Counted from the stretch's first letter, positions 19,379 to 30,393 are shown. The stretch: 64,000 bases of DNA from Methanobrevibacter woesei (GCF_003111605.1 NZ_MZGU01000004.1:248001-312000), one strand, 5' to 3'. Notes: generated by a model from the letters alone, not told the origin. Program-made: numbers and translations.

Positions 19379-20524
19379 ATGGATGAAACAATTGCTATAG
19401 TTCAAGAAGCTCTCAAGAAAGCAGATATCGAATTTCCAGATAGTTATGTTAAAGATTTAGCTTCTGCTTATGTTCGCAGAGATTTATCTGATGATGAGTT
19501 AGAAGAATTAATCTATAAAGTAAAAGCAGCCTATGACCGAGCTCATGTAGAAGCTGGAGAGGCTGTTGGAACAGTAGCTGCACAATCTGTTGGTGAACCA
19601 GGTACTCAGATGACTATGCGTACTTTTCACTATGCAGGGGTAGCAGAATTAAACGTTACCCTTGGTTTACCAAGGCTTATTGAGATTGTGGATGCTAGGA
19701 AAAAGATTTCTACTCCAACTATGGATATTTACTTTGAAGAAGGTAAAAATCAAGATGAAGAATTTGTTAAAACATTAGCAAATCACATCGGTAAAAGTAA
19801 TCTTAATGACATTATCTCTGAATTTTACTTAAACTATGCTGAAATGAAAGTTGAGGCAACTTTAGATGAAAATAAAATCAAAGATAAAAGATTAGATTAT
19901 GATACAATTGTTCAAAAAATTGAAAAAGCATTTAAAAAATCTGTCATCAAGGATTATCAACTTACTGTTGAACCTACTAAACCATCTATTCGTGAACTCC
20001 GTCTTTTAGCAGACAAAGTTCGTGATTTACAGATTAGTGGTATCAAAAGAATTGGTAAAGTTATTATCCGTAAAGAAGATGAATGGATTATCCATACAGA
20101 GGGTTCAAATCTTGGAGATGTTCTTGAAATTGATGGTATAGACAAAGTTAGAACAACCACTAACGATATTCATGAAATTGAACAAGTTTTAGGAATTGAA
20201 GCAGCACGTAAATCTATCATTAATGAGATTAAAAATACTCTCGAAGGACAAGGTCTTAGTGTTGATGATAGACATATCATGCTTGTTGCAGATACAATGA
20301 CTTCTGAAGGTGTTGTAAAATCTATTGGAAGACATGGTATTAGTGGTGAAAAATCAAGTGTTCTAGCTCGTGCAGCTTTTGAAGAAACTGGTAAACATTT
20401 ACTTAACGCAAGTATTCGCGGTGAAGTAGATCATTTAACAGGTATCATCGAAAATATTATTATTGGACAACCAATACCTCTTGGTACCGGTTCAGTCGGT
20501 GTCAAAATGGCAAATAAAAAATAA
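19379..20524 (+). CDS. rpoA2: RNA polymerase subunit A'' (C-terminal part of the largest subunit)
   Basis: 381 residues. Contains the trigger-loop region [20 protein letters not shown] near residue 60, followed by [18 protein letters not shown], and ends with the cleft and jaw domains. It assembles with A' to form the Rpb1 equivalent. ATG is preceded by AAGGGGG. No intein is present. Confidence 0.96.
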   Translation: MDETIAIVQEALKKADIEFPDSYVKDLASAYVRRDLSDDELEELIYKVKAAYDRAHVEAGEAVGTVAAQSVGEPGTQMTMRTFHYAGVAELNVTLGLPRLIEIVDARKKISTPTMDIYFEEGKNQDEEFVKTLANHIGKSNLNDIISEFYLNYAEMKVEATLDENKIKDKRLDYDTIVQKIEKAFKKSVIKDYQLTVEPTKPSIRELRLLADKVRDLQISGIKRIGKVIIRKEDEWIIHTEGSNLGDVLEIDGIDKVRTTTNDIHEIEQVLGIEAARKSIINEIKNTLEGQGLSVDDRHIMLVADTMTSEGVVKSIGRHGISGEKSSVLARAAFEETGKHLLNASIRGEVDHLTGIIENIIIGQPIPLGTGSVGVKMANKK

Positions 20525-20536
20525 ATAGGAGGCTAG

Positions 20537-20836
20537 ATGATGGACGTAGATAGAGGTATCAGAGTAGCTGTAGACACAGGAGATGTGACTTTAGGCTCTG
20601 AAAAATCAATTCAATCTTTAAAATTAGGAAAAGGCCAACTTGTTATTGTTGCTGCTAATAGTCCTAAAGATATTGTTGAAGATGTTGAATATTATGCAAA
20701 ACTCTCAGAAATCCCTTCCTACACCTACGAAGGTTCTAGTGTAGATTTAGGTTCTGTCTGTGGTAAACCATTTACCGTTGCTACATTAATCATAAACGAT
20801 CCAGGAGATTCTACTATATTAGAAGATTTGAGGTAG
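20537..20836 (+). CDS. rpl30e: Ribosomal protein eL30
   Basis: 99 residues of the L7Ae/L30e RNA-binding fold: GDVTLGSEKSIQSLKLGKGQ near residue 15, then LVIVAANSPKD and a C-terminal KPFTVATLIINDPGDS. ATGs at 20537 and 20540 are both possible; AGGAGG (20527-20532) fits the second slightly better. It belongs to the RNA polymerase operon in euryarchaea. Confidence 0.93.
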   Translation: MMDVDRGIRVAVDTGDVTLGSEKSIQSLKLGKGQLVIVAANSPKDIVEDVEYYAKLSEIPSYTYEGSSVDLGSVCGKPFTVATLIINDPGDSTILEDLR

Positions 20837-20842
20837 ATTTAA

Positions 20843-21274
20843 GTGTCTATTAAATTCACTGCAAATGAAATTAGATACATAGCTCTTTTCGAAAATATGA
20901 CAGGGGCAATGGTTAAAGATTGTATTATTGACGATGAAAATGGTAAAGTTACCTTTGTTGTTAAAAATGGTGATATGGGTTTAGCTATTGGTAAAAAAGG
21001 TAGTACCGTATCAAAAGTTCAAAGAGCAGTTGATAAAGGAGTTGAGATTATTGAGTTGTCTGATGATCCAATTCAATTTATTAAAAATATTTTATCTCCT
21101 GCTGAATTACAATCAATTAAAGTTCTCCAAAGAGAATCCGGAGAAAAAATAGCTACTGTCACAGCAGATAATACAAATAAACGTATTGCTATTGGAAAGA
21201 ATGGGATTAACATTGAAAGAGCTAAATTATTAGCTAAAAGACAACACAATATAAGTAATATTATTTTAAAATAG
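20843..21274 (+). CDS. nusA: NusA-like KH-domain transcription factor
   Basis: 143 residues holding two KH RNA-binding domains and none of the bacterial S1 or N-terminal parts, as usual for archaeal NusA. GXXG-type loops appear as AIGKKGSTV near residue 50 and AIGKNGINI near residue 115. GTG start, preceded by GAGGT. It is the last gene before the 485-base leader of the rps12 unit. Confidence 0.92.
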   Translation: MSIKFTANEIRYIALFENMTGAMVKDCIIDDENGKVTFVVKNGDMGLAIGKKGSTVSKVQRAVDKGVEIIELSDDPIQFIKNILSPAELQSIKVLQRESGEKIATVTADNTNKRIAIGKNGINIERAKLLAKRQHNISNIILK

Positions 21275-21759
21275 CTATTTTTCAGCTATTTTACATATTA
21301 CTTATTTTTAGACACTTTTATATTCATTTATTTTAATTAATTTTCAGTTTATGCGAACTTTATTTTTATATTATTTTTATTTTTTTCATTAAAAATTATC
21401 TAAAAAAACATACCTTTATATGTGTTTAAATAGATAATTTAATACAAGATATTTTAATAAAAGATATCGTTAAATTTATTTTTAACAAAGTCTGTAACTG
21501 TGTGCGTTTTTGTTATGGTTCTTTATTATATCTTTTTTTATGTATCTTTCATTTAGATAAAGAATATTTATCTATTTATTTAATATTAGCTGATTTTAGC
21601 TAGTATATTAACTTACAACACAGTCTAGTTATAATTATGGATTTTGATTGTATTATTTGAATTAATCAAGCAAATAATATAAATCGCAGCGGTGGATTCA
21701 TTTATTATTGTTAGTCTGATTAATATAATTAATTTATCAAAAAGATTAGAGGAAAAATT
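21275..21759 (+). promoter_or_regulatory. 485-base gene-free promoter and leader region before rps12
   Basis: Very AT-rich. A BRE/TATA-like ACATACCTTTATATG lies at about 21408-21422, which would start transcription near 21445 and leave a leader of about 310 bases. The start of the gap repeats AGCTATTTT twice (21273-21292), followed by T-rich tracts that may end the RNA polymerase operon. A more GC-rich patch (CGCAGCGGTGG, 21685-21695) sits about 65 bases before rps12. No protein-coding frame with a ribosome binding site was found. Confidence 0.45.
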
Positions 21760-22185
21760 ATGCCAGGACTTTTTGCTGCAAAAAAACTTAAAAAAAATAG
21801 ACAAAATTTTAAGTGGAAAGACGTGGATTACAAAAGGAAAGCTTTAAGATTAGATGTTAAAGCAGACCCTCTTGAAGGAGCTCCTCAAGCTAGAGGAATT
21901 GTAATCGAAAAAGTAGGAATCGAAGCTAAACAGCCTAACTCCGCGATCCGTAAATGTGTTCGTGTTCAATTAATTAAAAATGGTAAACAATTAACTGCAT
22001 TTGCTCCAGGTGATGGTGCTATCGGTTTTATTGATGAACACGACGAAGTAATGATTGAAGGAATTGGAGGACCATCTGGTAGGTCTATGGGAGATATTCC
22101 TGGAGTTCGTTGGAAAGTATCTAAAGTAAATAATGTTGCTTTAGCTGAGATGGTAAGTGGAAAAATAGAAAAACCTGTAAGATAA
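21760..22185 (+). CDS. rps12: Ribosomal protein uS12
   Basis: 141 residues, the archaeal length. It has the decoding-centre loop [14 protein letters not shown] near residue 65 and [20 protein letters not shown] near residue 108. It is strongly basic at the N terminus. ATG follows GAGG. The rps7 gene starts 14 bases after its stop. Confidence 0.96.
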   Translation: MPGLFAAKKLKKNRQNFKWKDVDYKRKALRLDVKADPLEGAPQARGIVIEKVGIEAKQPNSAIRKCVRVQLIKNGKQLTAFAPGDGAIGFIDEHDEVMIEGIGGPSGRSMGDIPGVRWKVSKVNNVALAEMVSGKIEKPVR

Positions 22186-22199
22186 GGATGGTAATTTTT

Positions 22200-22760
22200 A
22201 TGAGTAAATTATTTGATAAATGGGAACTTAATGAAGTCAAAGTTGACGATTTAGGTTTAGTAAAATACATCTGCTTAGATGAAACACTTGTTCCTCATAC
22301 TTCAGGTAGACACGTAAAAAGACAATTTGCAAAATCTAAAGTATCTATCATTGAAAGATTAATGAATAAAATTATGAGGACTCATATTAATTCTGGTAAA
22401 AAGAATAAAGCTTACAACATTGTAAAAGAAGCATTAGAAATTATCAACCAAAGGACTAAAAAGAACCCTGTTCAAGTTTTAGTTACTGCAGTTGAAAATA
22501 CTTCTCCTCGTGAAGAAACCACTCGTATTAAATATGGTGGTATTGGATATCAAGTTGCTGTTGATATTTCTCCACAAAGAAGAGTGGATTTATCCTTAGG
22601 TTTCTTAACTAGAGGAACTTTACAATCTTCATTCAAAAACAGAAAATCTGTTGCTGAATGTTTAGCTGATGAGTTAATTCTTGCTTCTGAAGAAGATTCA
22701 AGAAGTTTCGCATTACAGAAAAAAGAAGAAAAAGAAAGAGTAGCTAAAGCAGCTCACTAA
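22200..22760 (+). CDS. rps7: Ribosomal protein uS7
   Basis: 186 residues from ATG 22200. A frame from ATG 22188 exists, but that codon lies inside the ribosome binding region (AAGGATGGT). Family segments: HTSGRHVKRQFAKSKVSI near residue 33, LMNKIMRTHINSGKKNKAY near residue 55, and NTSPREETTRI near residue 101. It nucleates folding of the 30S head. Confidence 0.95.
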   Translation: MSKLFDKWELNEVKVDDLGLVKYICLDETLVPHTSGRHVKRQFAKSKVSIIERLMNKIMRTHINSGKKNKAYNIVKEALEIINQRTKKNPVQVLVTAVENTSPREETTRIKYGGIGYQVAVDISPQRRVDLSLGFLTRGTLQSSFKNRKSVAECLADELILASEEDSRSFALQKKEEKERVAKAAH

Positions 22761-22785
22761 TTATATTAATTTATAGGTGATTTCT

Positions 22786-24981
22786 TTGAGTAGAAGAGAC
22801 AAAATGATTTCAAAGATTAAGGATTTAATGTACAAACCTGATTCTATCAGGAACATTGGTATTTGTGCTCACATTGACCACGGTAAAACTACATTATCTG
22901 ATAACCTCTTAGCAGGTGCAGGAATGATTTCTGAAGAACTTGCTGGTGATCAAAGGTTTTTAGATTTTGATGAGCAAGAACAAGCTCGTGGTATTACTAT
23001 TGATGCAGCTAACGTTTCAATGGTACACGAATACAAAGGCGATGAATATTTAATCAACTTAATCGATACTCCAGGTCACGTTGACTTTGGTGGAGACGTA
23101 ACTCGTGCTATGAGAGCTGTAGATGGTGCAGTAGTTGTAGTTTGTGCTGTTGAAGGTATTATGCCTCAAACTGAAACTGTACTTAGACAAGCTTTAAAAG
23201 AAAATGTTAAACCTGTTTTATTCATTAACAAAGTAGACAGATTAATTAATGAGTTAAAATTAGATCCTGAAGAATTACAAAAAAGGTTCATTAACATTTA
23301 CATGGAAGCTAACAAATTAATCAAAAATATGGCTCCTGAAGATAAAAAAGAAGAATGGGCTGTTGACTTCACTGATGGTAGTGTAGCTTTCGGTTCAGCT
23401 TACCACAATTGGGCTATTAACGTTCCAACCATGCAAGAAACTGGAGTAAACTTCAAAGACATTATTGATTACTGTAATGAAGATAAACAAAAAGAATTAG
23501 CTCAAAAAGTACCTTTATCTGATGTATTACTTGGTATGGTAGTAGAACACTTACCTTCCCCTAAAGTATCCCAACAATACAGGGTACCTAATATATGGGA
23601 TGGAGATATTGAATCTCCTGCAGGTAACGGTATGATTACTACTAACCCTGACGGACCTTTAGCTGTAATGGTTACAAATGTATCTGTTGATAAACACGCT
23701 GGTGAAATTGCAACTGGTAGGGTTTACGGTGGATCTATTGAAAAAGGTACTGAAGTATACTTAGTTGGTTCCCACTCTAAATCTAGAGTACAACAAGTAG
23801 GTGTTTACTTCGGTCCTGAAAGAGTTAACACTGATGCAGTTCCTGCAGGTAACATTGTATACATTGCAGGTGCAAAAGGTGCAATTGCTGGGGAAACTAT
23901 CTGTTCTCCTGAAGACAAAATTAAAGAGTTTGAAGGTTTAGAACATATTTCAGAACCAGTAGTTACTGTAGCTGTTGAAGCTAAAAACACTAAAGACTTA
24001 CCTAAATTAATTGAAGTATTAAGACAAGTAGCTAAAGAAGACCCTACTATTAAAGTTGATATCAACGAAGAAACTGGTGAACACTTAGTTTCTGGTATGG
24101 GTGAGCTTCACTTAGAAGTTATTGGATACAGAATCCAAGAAAAAGGTGTAGACATCCAAACTTCTGAACCTATTGTTGTATACAGAGAAACTGTATCTGC
24201 ACTCTCTCCAGAAGTTGAAGGTAAATCTCCAAACAAACACAACAGATTCTACATTACTGTTGAACCTTTAGAAGATGAATTATTCAAAGCTTTACAAGAA
24301 GGAGATTTAAAAGAAGGTAGAGTTAAAGGTAAAGAAGCTGCTAACGACTTCATGGAATATGGTTTAGATAAAGAAGAAGCTAGAAGAGTCTGGTCTGTTC
24401 ACAACAGAAGTTTATTCATTAACATGACTCGTGGTATTCAATACTTAGATGAAGTTAAAGAACTTTTACTTGAAGGATTTGAATCTGCACTTGAAGATGG
24501 TCCATTAGCAAATGAAATCGCTATGGGATTAAAATTAAAACTTCACGATGCAAAACTTCACGAAGACGCAGTTCACAGAGGACCTGCACAAGTATTACCT
24601 GCTATTAGGAAAGCTATTTATGCAGCTATCATGTCTGCTGACCCTGCATTACTTGAACCTATGCAAAAAGTATTTATCAGCACTCCACAAGATTACATGG
24701 GTGCATGTACTAGGGAAATCCAAAACAGAAGAGGTCAAATTGTAGACATGAGCCAAGATACTGGTGATATGGCTACTATTGAATCTAAAGTTCCTGTAGC
24801 TGAAATGTTTGGTTTCGCTGGTGACATCAGATCCGCAGCAGAAGGTAGATGTTTATGGTCTACTGAAATGGCTGGTTTCGAAAGATTACCAAGAGAAATG
24901 CAAAAACAAATTGTTAAAGAAATCAGACAAAGAAAAGGTTTATCTGATGAACCTTATGGTCCTGAACATTACTTAGGATAA
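22786..24981 (+). CDS. fusA: Translation elongation factor aEF-2
   Basis: 731 residues from TTG 22786. AGGTGA (22775-22780) sits five bases upstream, whereas the alternative GTG at 22777 lies inside that site. GTPase motifs: AHIDHGKTT near residue 24, DTPGHVDF near residue 92, NKVD near residue 147. [11 protein letters not shown] near residue 590 carries the histidine that is modified to diphthamide. It catalyses ribosomal translocation. Codon use leans to C-ending forms, as expected of a highly expressed gene. Confidence 0.95.
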   Translation: MSRRDKMISKIKDLMYKPDSIRNIGICAHIDHGKTTLSDNLLAGAGMISEELAGDQRFLDFDEQEQARGITIDAANVSMVHEYKGDEYLINLIDTPGHVDFGGDVTRAMRAVDGAVVVVCAVEGIMPQTETVLRQALKENVKPVLFINKVDRLINELKLDPEELQKRFINIYMEANKLIKNMAPEDKKEEWAVDFTDGSVAFGSAYHNWAINVPTMQETGVNFKDIIDYCNEDKQKELAQKVPLSDVLLGMVVEHLPSPKVSQQYRVPNIWDGDIESPAGNGMITTNPDGPLAVMVTNVSVDKHAGEIATGRVYGGSIEKGTEVYLVGSHSKSRVQQVGVYFGPERVNTDAVPAGNIVYIAGAKGAIAGETICSPEDKIKEFEGLEHISEPVVTVAVEAKNTKDLPKLIEVLRQVAKEDPTIKVDINEETGEHLVSGMGELHLEVIGYRIQEKGVDIQTSEPIVVYRETVSALSPEVEGKSPNKHNRFYITVEPLEDELFKALQEGDLKEGRVKGKEAANDFMEYGLDKEEARRVWSVHNRSLFINMTRGIQYLDEVKELLLEGFESALEDGPLANEIAMGLKLKLHDAKLHEDAVHRGPAQVLPAIRKAIYAAIMSADPALLEPMQKVFISTPQDYMGACTREIQNRRGQIVDMSQDTGDMATIESKVPVAEMFGFAGDIRSAAEGRCLWSTEMAGFERLPREMQKQIVKEIRQRKGLSDEPYGPEHYLG

Positions 24982-25150
24982 ACTTATAAAATTTAACTTT
25001 TAAATTTTTAATTTTATTTTTTTAATAAAATTATTATCAATTTAATAAGGAAAAACATTAGCTATTTATATTGGAAAGTTCAAGATATATTTAAGCTATC
25101 TTTAAGCTTAATATAATGTTTTTTCAATTTTTAAAAAAAGAGGTATTATA

Positions 25151-26392
25151 ATGGCAAAAGCAAAAGAACATATTAATTTAGCATTTATTGGACACGTTGA
25201 CCACGGTAAATCCACTTTAGTTGGACACTTATTATTAAAAGCTGGTGCAATCGCTGAACAACAATTAGATGACGGAGAAAACAAATTCAGATTTGTTATG
25301 GATAAATTAGGTGAAGAAAGAGAAAGAGGAGTAACCATCGACCTTGCTCACCAAAAATTCTCCACTAAAAAATACGACTACACTGTTGTAGACTGTCCTG
25401 GACACAGAGACTTCGTTAAAAACATGATCACTGGTGCTTCCCAAGCAGATGCAGGTGTATTAGTAGTTGCAGCAGATGACGGTGTAATGCCACAAACTAA
25501 AGAACACGTATTCTTATCCAAAACTTTAGGTATTAACCAATTAATCATCGCTATTAACAAAATTGACTTAGTAGACTACGATGAAAACAAATTCAACGAA
25601 TTAAAAGAAGAAGTATCTACTTTAATCAAATCTGTAGGATTCAACCCTGCTGACGTACCTTTCATCCCTGTTTCCGCATTTGAAGGAGACAACATTAAAG
25701 AAGCAAGTTCTAACACCTCCTGGTACAAAGGACCAACTTTAATGGAAGCTTTAGATGAATTAAACGCACCTGAAAAACCTGTTGACTTACCATTAAGAAT
25801 TCCTATCCAAGATGTATACTCCATTACTGGTGTAGGAACTGTACCTGTTGGAAGAGTAGAAACTGGTGTAATGAAAAAAGGTGAAAACGTAATATTTGAA
25901 CCTGCAGGAGCTTCCGGAGAAGTAAAATCTATCGAAATGCACCACGAAGTATTCGAAACTGCTGAACCTGGTGACAACATCGGATTCAACGTAAGAGGTG
26001 TAGGTAAAAACGATATCAGAAGAGGAGACGTAGCTGGTCACGTAAGTGATGCTCCTACTGTAGCTAAAGAATTTGATGCACAAATTGTTGTTTTACAACA
26101 CCCTGGTGTAATCACCGTTGGATACACTCCTGTATTCCACTGTCACACTTCTCAAGTTGCATGTACTTTCTTAGAATTAACTGCAAAATTAGATCCTGCA
26201 ACTGGTCAAATTGCTGAAGAAAACCCTGACTTCTTAAAAACCGGTAACGCAGCATTCGTAAAAATTAAACCTACTAAACCTATGGTTATCGAAAACGCAA
26301 AAGTTATCCCACAAATGGGTAGATTTGCTATCAGGGATATGGGTCAAACTGTTGCTGCTGGTTTATGTACTGGTATTGAACCAGCTAAATAA
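25151..26392 (+). CDS. tuf: Translation elongation factor aEF-1A
   Basis: 413 residues. The GTPase shows [10 protein letters not shown] near residue 14, DCPGHRDF near residue 80 and NKIDL near residue 137. Two beta-barrel domains follow, with [12 protein letters not shown] near residue 235 and the tRNA-binding C-terminal barrel. It delivers aminoacyl-tRNA. It is separated by 169 bases from fusA and probably also has its own promoter. Codon use is the most biased in the window (many AAC, TAC, GAC, ATC codons). Confidence 0.96.
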   Translation: MAKAKEHINLAFIGHVDHGKSTLVGHLLLKAGAIAEQQLDDGENKFRFVMDKLGEERERGVTIDLAHQKFSTKKYDYTVVDCPGHRDFVKNMITGASQADAGVLVVAADDGVMPQTKEHVFLSKTLGINQLIIAINKIDLVDYDENKFNELKEEVSTLIKSVGFNPADVPFIPVSAFEGDNIKEASSNTSWYKGPTLMEALDELNAPEKPVDLPLRIPIQDVYSITGVGTVPVGRVETGVMKKGENVIFEPAGASGEVKSIEMHHEVFETAEPGDNIGFNVRGVGKNDIRRGDVAGHVSDAPTVAKEFDAQIVVLQHPGVITVGYTPVFHCHTSQVACTFLELTAKLDPATGQIAEENPDFLKTGNAAFVKIKPTKPMVIENAKVIPQMGRFAIRDMGQTVAAGLCTGIEPAK

Positions 26393-26483
26393 GCAGGTTT
26401 TTCTTAAGTTAAACTAGAATATGGATTTTCCATATTCTTTTAAATTATTTTTCGGTTATTTTTTTTCGTGTTGGAGGATGAAA

Positions 26484-26792
26484 ATGCAACAAGCAAGAAT
26501 TAAGCTTACAGGAACAGACCCAGAAAAATTAGCTTATGTATGTGATCAACTTAAAAAGATTGCAGAAAGAACTGGTGTTGATTTATCTGGACCTATCCCA
26601 TTACCTACTAAAAAATTAGTAGTTCCAACAAGAAAATCACCAGATGGTGAAGGAAAAGCTTCTTGGGAAAAATGGGAACTTAGAATTCATAAACGTTTAG
26701 TCGGAATTGGAGCTGACGAACGTGCTATGAGACAAGTTATGAAAGTTAATGTTCCTGATAATGTAAGTATTGAAATTGAACTTAAAGACTAA
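26484..26792 (+). CDS. rps10: Ribosomal protein uS10
   Basis: 102 residues, the archaeal length. ATG 26484 is chosen because GGAGG (26473-26477) is six bases upstream; ATG 26478 directly abuts that site and the longer frame to 26421 is not credible. Segments: [13 protein letters not shown] at the start, [20 protein letters not shown] near residue 37, [12 protein letters not shown] near residue 63. It completes the archaeal str-type group. Confidence 0.95.
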   Translation: MQQARIKLTGTDPEKLAYVCDQLKKIAERTGVDLSGPIPLPTKKLVVPTRKSPDGEGKASWEKWELRIHKRLVGIGADERAMRQVMKVNVPDNVSIEIELKD

Positions 26793-26826
26793 AATATTTA
26801 GATTTCTTCTAAATATTTTTTCTCAT
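26791..26826 (+). terminator. Perfect 12-bp hairpin plus T run after rps10
   Basis: AAAATATTTAGA (26791-26802) and TCTAAATATTTT (26808-26819) are exact inverse complements with a five-base loop, followed by further Ts. The left arm begins inside the rps10 stop codon. It looks like a hairpin and U-tract terminator or a 3' end stabiliser, 15-22 bases before tRNA-Ser. Confidence 0.5.
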
Positions 26827-26840
26827 GTCTTTTATATCAT

Positions 26841-26924
26841 GCCGAGATAGTCTAGTCTGGTAAGGCGCAGGACTTGAAATCCTGTGGAGTGTTCTCCGCC
26901 TGGGTTCAAATCCCAGTCTCGGCG
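26841..26924 (+). tRNA. tRNA-Ser (anticodon TGA)
   Basis: GCCGAGA pairs with TCTCGGC; anticodon loop CTTGAAA gives TGA; a long variable arm (GGAGTGTTCTCC) marks class II tRNA. Discriminator G, no encoded CCA. A TATA-like TTTTATATC lies only about 12 bases upstream, too close for a standard start, so the gene may be read from the rps10 transcript. Confidence 0.94.
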
Positions 26925-27031
26925 TTATTTTTAATCTATTTTTTCTTTTATTACTATTTTTAAAAAATTTTATATTGAAATAGCTTTTTTTTGATTTAAT
27001 AATATAAAAATAAGATATTTAACAAGATTAA

Positions 27032-27829
27032 TTAATTAAGTTTTATTAATCTTTCATTTAATTCTTCAATTGAGTTAACTACATCCTTTTCATTTAATGA
27101 TTCTATTATTGGTCTTGTAATGAGCACTACATCAATATTTTTTGAATTAGCTGCTTCTATTTTAGATATTACTCCACCTATGTCTCCACTTTCTTTTGTT
27201 ATTATAACTGATGCATCAGTTTTTTCAATTAATCTTTCATTTTCTTCTGTAGTGGAAGTTCCTTTCATTGGAATAATATGATCTTTTATAACGCCTAATT
27301 TTTCACATTTTTCAAGAGAACTTTTTACTTCTAATATTCTTGGATAGAAATATTCTGGAGAAACATATTTTAAAATAGTTTCCATTGTATTGGCTCCTGC
27401 AAAATGTAATACATAAGATTGATTATATTTTTCAGCTATTAATTTTCCAGCATCATCAAATGAATTTACTTGAATGACTCGTGAATCATCAATATTTTCA
27501 AAGTTTGATGTAGGTCTTTCAAAACGAATATATGGTATTTTACAAATTTTTGAAACTTCAATTGCTGTATTTGTTACATGGGATGCAAATGGATGTGTTG
27601 CATCAATAAAAATATCAAAATTAGTTTTTCCATTTAAGATGTTTATTATTTCATCTTTTGGAAGGGGTTTAGCTATTGTGGCATCACTTCCACCATCAAT
27701 AGCTAATTTAGATCCATATTCTGTGGTTGTAGTAGTTAAAATGTATGAATTGAAATTATTCTTAATAAATTTAATAATTTCAATTGACTCTTTGGTACCG
27801 CCCATTAAGAATACATTTAACTTTTTCAT
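27032..27829 (-). CDS. cobK: Precorrin-6x / cobalt-precorrin-6A reductase
   Basis: 265 residues of the CobK/CbiJ family, which reduces a double bond of the corrin precursor with NAD(P)H. Family marks: an N-terminal VFLMGGTKES nucleotide loop, the IDATHPFASHV segment near residue 88, PYIRFERP near residue 110, and VITKESGDIGGV near residue 215. ATG 27829 is favoured over the TTG at 27835 because GGTTGAT precedes it. It lies nine bases after the ATPase stop, so the two are probably cotranscribed. Confidence 0.88.
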   Translation of the reverse strand: MKKLNVFLMGGTKESIEIIKFIKNNFNSYILTTTTTEYGSKLAIDGGSDATIAKPLPKDEIINILNGKTNFDIFIDATHPFASHVTNTAIEVSKICKIPYIRFERPTSNFENIDDSRVIQVNSFDDAGKLIAEKYNQSYVLHFAGANTMETILKYVSPEYFYPRILEVKSSLEKCEKLGVIKDHIIPMKGTSTTEENERLIEKTDASVIITKESGDIGGVISKIEAANSKNIDVVLITRPIIESLNEKDVVNSIEELNERLIKLN

Positions 27830-27838
27830 AATCAACCA

Positions 27839-30385
27839 CTAATCGGTAGGTATTAACCTATTCATTATTCTGTCAGATATTAAGATTGTACATGCAACTA
27901 AAAAGATTAAAACCCAATCGATTAATCCAATAGCTGATGTTCTAAATATCATTTGGAGGTATGGGACATATATTACTAATAATTGTAATACAAAGGAGAT
28001 TGCAATTGCTATGTATAGGTATGTACTTCTTTTGTCTGAGTTGGATTTGGCATTGTATGCGTTAAATAATTGATAAACAACAAACAATGTAAATGCAACA
28101 GTCATTGCTTTAGATTCTGTTTCACCAATGTTTAGATTATAAGCAAATAATCCTAAAGTACCTATAGCCATTACTGCACCTGCAACTATGATTTTGATTA
28201 TCACTCTTTTATTTAAAATGTCTCCAGTTTCAGGCTTTCTGTCCATAATGTCTCTTTCTTCTCCTTCCATACCTAATGTTTGAGCTGGAGGACCATCCAT
28301 AATAATGTTAATCCATAGTAATTGTACTGGATTAAATGGAATAGGTAAAGATGCAAATGAAGCACCTAAGATTGTTAAAATAGCCCCAATATTTGTGGAA
28401 ACCTGGAATTTAACAAATCTTTTAATGTTATCATAAATTTTTCTTCCTTCTCTTATTGCTTTTACAATAGTTACAAAATTATCATCTTGAATAACCATGT
28501 CTGCTGATTCTTTTGCAACATCAGTACCTGATCCCATAGCAACTCCAATAGATGCTTTTTTAAGAGCAGGCGCATCGTTCACTCCATCTCCAGTCATTGA
28601 GACAATATTTCCTTTGTTTTGCAAGGTTTCAACAATTCTCATTTTTTGTTCAGGATAAACTCTTGCATAAACTTGAATATCATCTGCAGCTTTTAGATAT
28701 TCTTCTTCACTTAAATCATCAAGTTCTTCACCGTTAATTACACGACCATCAGTTAATATTCCGATTTCTCTTGCAATTGCAGCTGCTGTTTCTTGGTGGT
28801 CACCAGTAATCATTTTAACTTGAATTCCGGCATCCATACAATCTTTAACAGCTATTTTTGCTTCTTCACGTGGTGGGTCCATCATTCCAACAAGTCCAGT
28901 GAAGATTAAGTCAGATTCAATTTCAGAAGATTTTTTGTCATCATCATAATTAAAATTCTTATAAGCAAGTCCAAGAACTCTAAGTGCAGAGTTTGTCATT
29001 TTACTTATATTTTTAATCATGTTTTCTTTAGTTTCATTATCAAGAATTTCAATGTTTCCATCTTTATCAATGTATTTACATAAGTCAAGAACTAATTCTG
29101 GAGCACCTTTAGTTAATACAATTGAATTTTCATTAGCTGATGTAGATAATGAGTGGATTGTTGTCATTCTTTTACGTACACTATCTAATGGAAGTTCTTT
29201 TATTCTTGGATATTCTTTTTCCAATTCGCTTTTAATGAAATTGTTATCTTCACCATATTTCATTATAGCTCCATCAGTTGGATCTCCAATAATTTTTCCA
29301 TCTTTAATAGTTGTATTTGTACATAATCCGCAGATTAAGTAAGATTTTTCTTTATTAAATAATTCCTCTTCTCTTACAGTCATTTTATTTTCAGTTAATG
29401 TACCTGTTTTATCAGTACAGATAATAGTACATGAACCTAATGTTTCTACTGCAAGTAATCTACGAACAACAGCATTTGATTTAGCCATTTGTTGCATACC
29501 TAAAGCTAAAGTTAATGTTAAAACTGCAGGTAAACCTTCAGGAACTGCAGCCACTGCTAAAGATACTGCTGTCATAAATGTTTCGACAATAGGAATGTTT
29601 TTAAGAAGCTCTACAACGAATACGAATGCACATACTATAATTGCAATAATAGCTAATGTTTTTCCTAGTTTTCCAACTTTTGCTTGTAGTGGAGTTTCTT
29701 TTTCTTCTCCTTGAATCATTTCTGCTATTTTACCAATTGAGGTGTCCATTCCTATAGCAAATACAACACCTATTGCATTTCCTCCGACTACTGCAGAGTC
29801 CATATATGCAATATGGGAAGCTAATTGTTTTTCCACTTTTTTATCAGTTAAATCTAAAGATTCACTTCCATCATATTCTCCGGATTTAGTAACTGGTCTT
29901 GATTCTCCAGTTAAAGAGGATTCATCAATTCTTAATTCATTAGTTTCAATTAATATGAGATCTGCTGGAACTTTATCTCCTTCTTCAAGAAGAACGATAT
30001 CTCCAATAGTTAATTCGTTTCCAGCTACTTTTACAACTTCACCATTTCTTTTAACTACAGCTTCAGTTGATACTAAACTTTTCAGTTTTTCCATAGCTTT
30101 TTCAGCACGATATTCTTGAATAAAACCAATTACTGCATTTAATATTACAACAATTAAAATTACACAGGTATCAATAACATCTCCAACAAAGTAAGCTGCA
30201 ATAGCTGCAACTATTAAAAGGAGAATTAACACATCTGCAAATTGTAATAAAAAAAGAACAATTGGGTGCTTTTTCTTTTCTTCTTTAAGTTCATTAGGTC
30301 CATATTTCTCAAGTCTTGCACTAGCTTCCTGAGAACTTAAACCATTTAAAGAAGTTTTAAATTTCTCTAATATCTTGTCCTTCAT
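27839..30385 (-). CDS. P-type cation-transporting ATPase (type II, calcium-pump-like)
   Basis: 848 residues. An N-terminal cation-ATPase domain (GLSSQEASARLEKYGPNEL) precedes the membrane pairs. The actuator loop has DESSLTGES near residue 153, PEGLPAVLT in the fourth membrane helix marks Ca/H/Na-type pumps, the phosphorylation site CTDKTGTLTENK is near residue 325, and the hinge is MTGDGVNDAPAL. About ten membrane segments are visible. Substrate (Ca, Na or Mn) cannot be decided. It is the middle gene of a minus-strand run UPF0146, ATPase, cobK. Confidence 0.9.
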   Translation of the reverse strand: MKDKILEKFKTSLNGLSSQEASARLEKYGPNELKEEKKKHPIVLFLLQFADVLILLLIVAAIAAYFVGDVIDTCVILIVVILNAVIGFIQEYRAEKAMEKLKSLVSTEAVVKRNGEVVKVAGNELTIGDIVLLEEGDKVPADLILIETNELRIDESSLTGESRPVTKSGEYDGSESLDLTDKKVEKQLASHIAYMDSAVVGGNAIGVVFAIGMDTSIGKIAEMIQGEEKETPLQAKVGKLGKTLAIIAIIVCAFVFVVELLKNIPIVETFMTAVSLAVAAVPEGLPAVLTLTLALGMQQMAKSNAVVRRLLAVETLGSCTIICTDKTGTLTENKMTVREEELFNKEKSYLICGLCTNTTIKDGKIIGDPTDGAIMKYGEDNNFIKSELEKEYPRIKELPLDSVRKRMTTIHSLSTSANENSIVLTKGAPELVLDLCKYIDKDGNIEILDNETKENMIKNISKMTNSALRVLGLAYKNFNYDDDKKSSEIESDLIFTGLVGMMDPPREEAKIAVKDCMDAGIQVKMITGDHQETAAAIAREIGILTDGRVINGEELDDLSEEEYLKAADDIQVYARVYPEQKMRIVETLQNKGNIVSMTGDGVNDAPALKKASIGVAMGSGTDVAKESADMVIQDDNFVTIVKAIREGRKIYDNIKRFVKFQVSTNIGAILTILGASFASLPIPFNPVQLLWINIIMDGPPAQTLGMEGEERDIMDRKPETGDILNKRVIIKIIVAGAVMAIGTLGLFAYNLNIGETESKAMTVAFTLFVVYQLFNAYNAKSNSDKRSTYLYIAIAISFVLQLLVIYVPYLQMIFRTSAIGLIDWVLIFLVACTILISDRIMNRLIPTD

Positions 30386-30393
30386 TGTTATCC

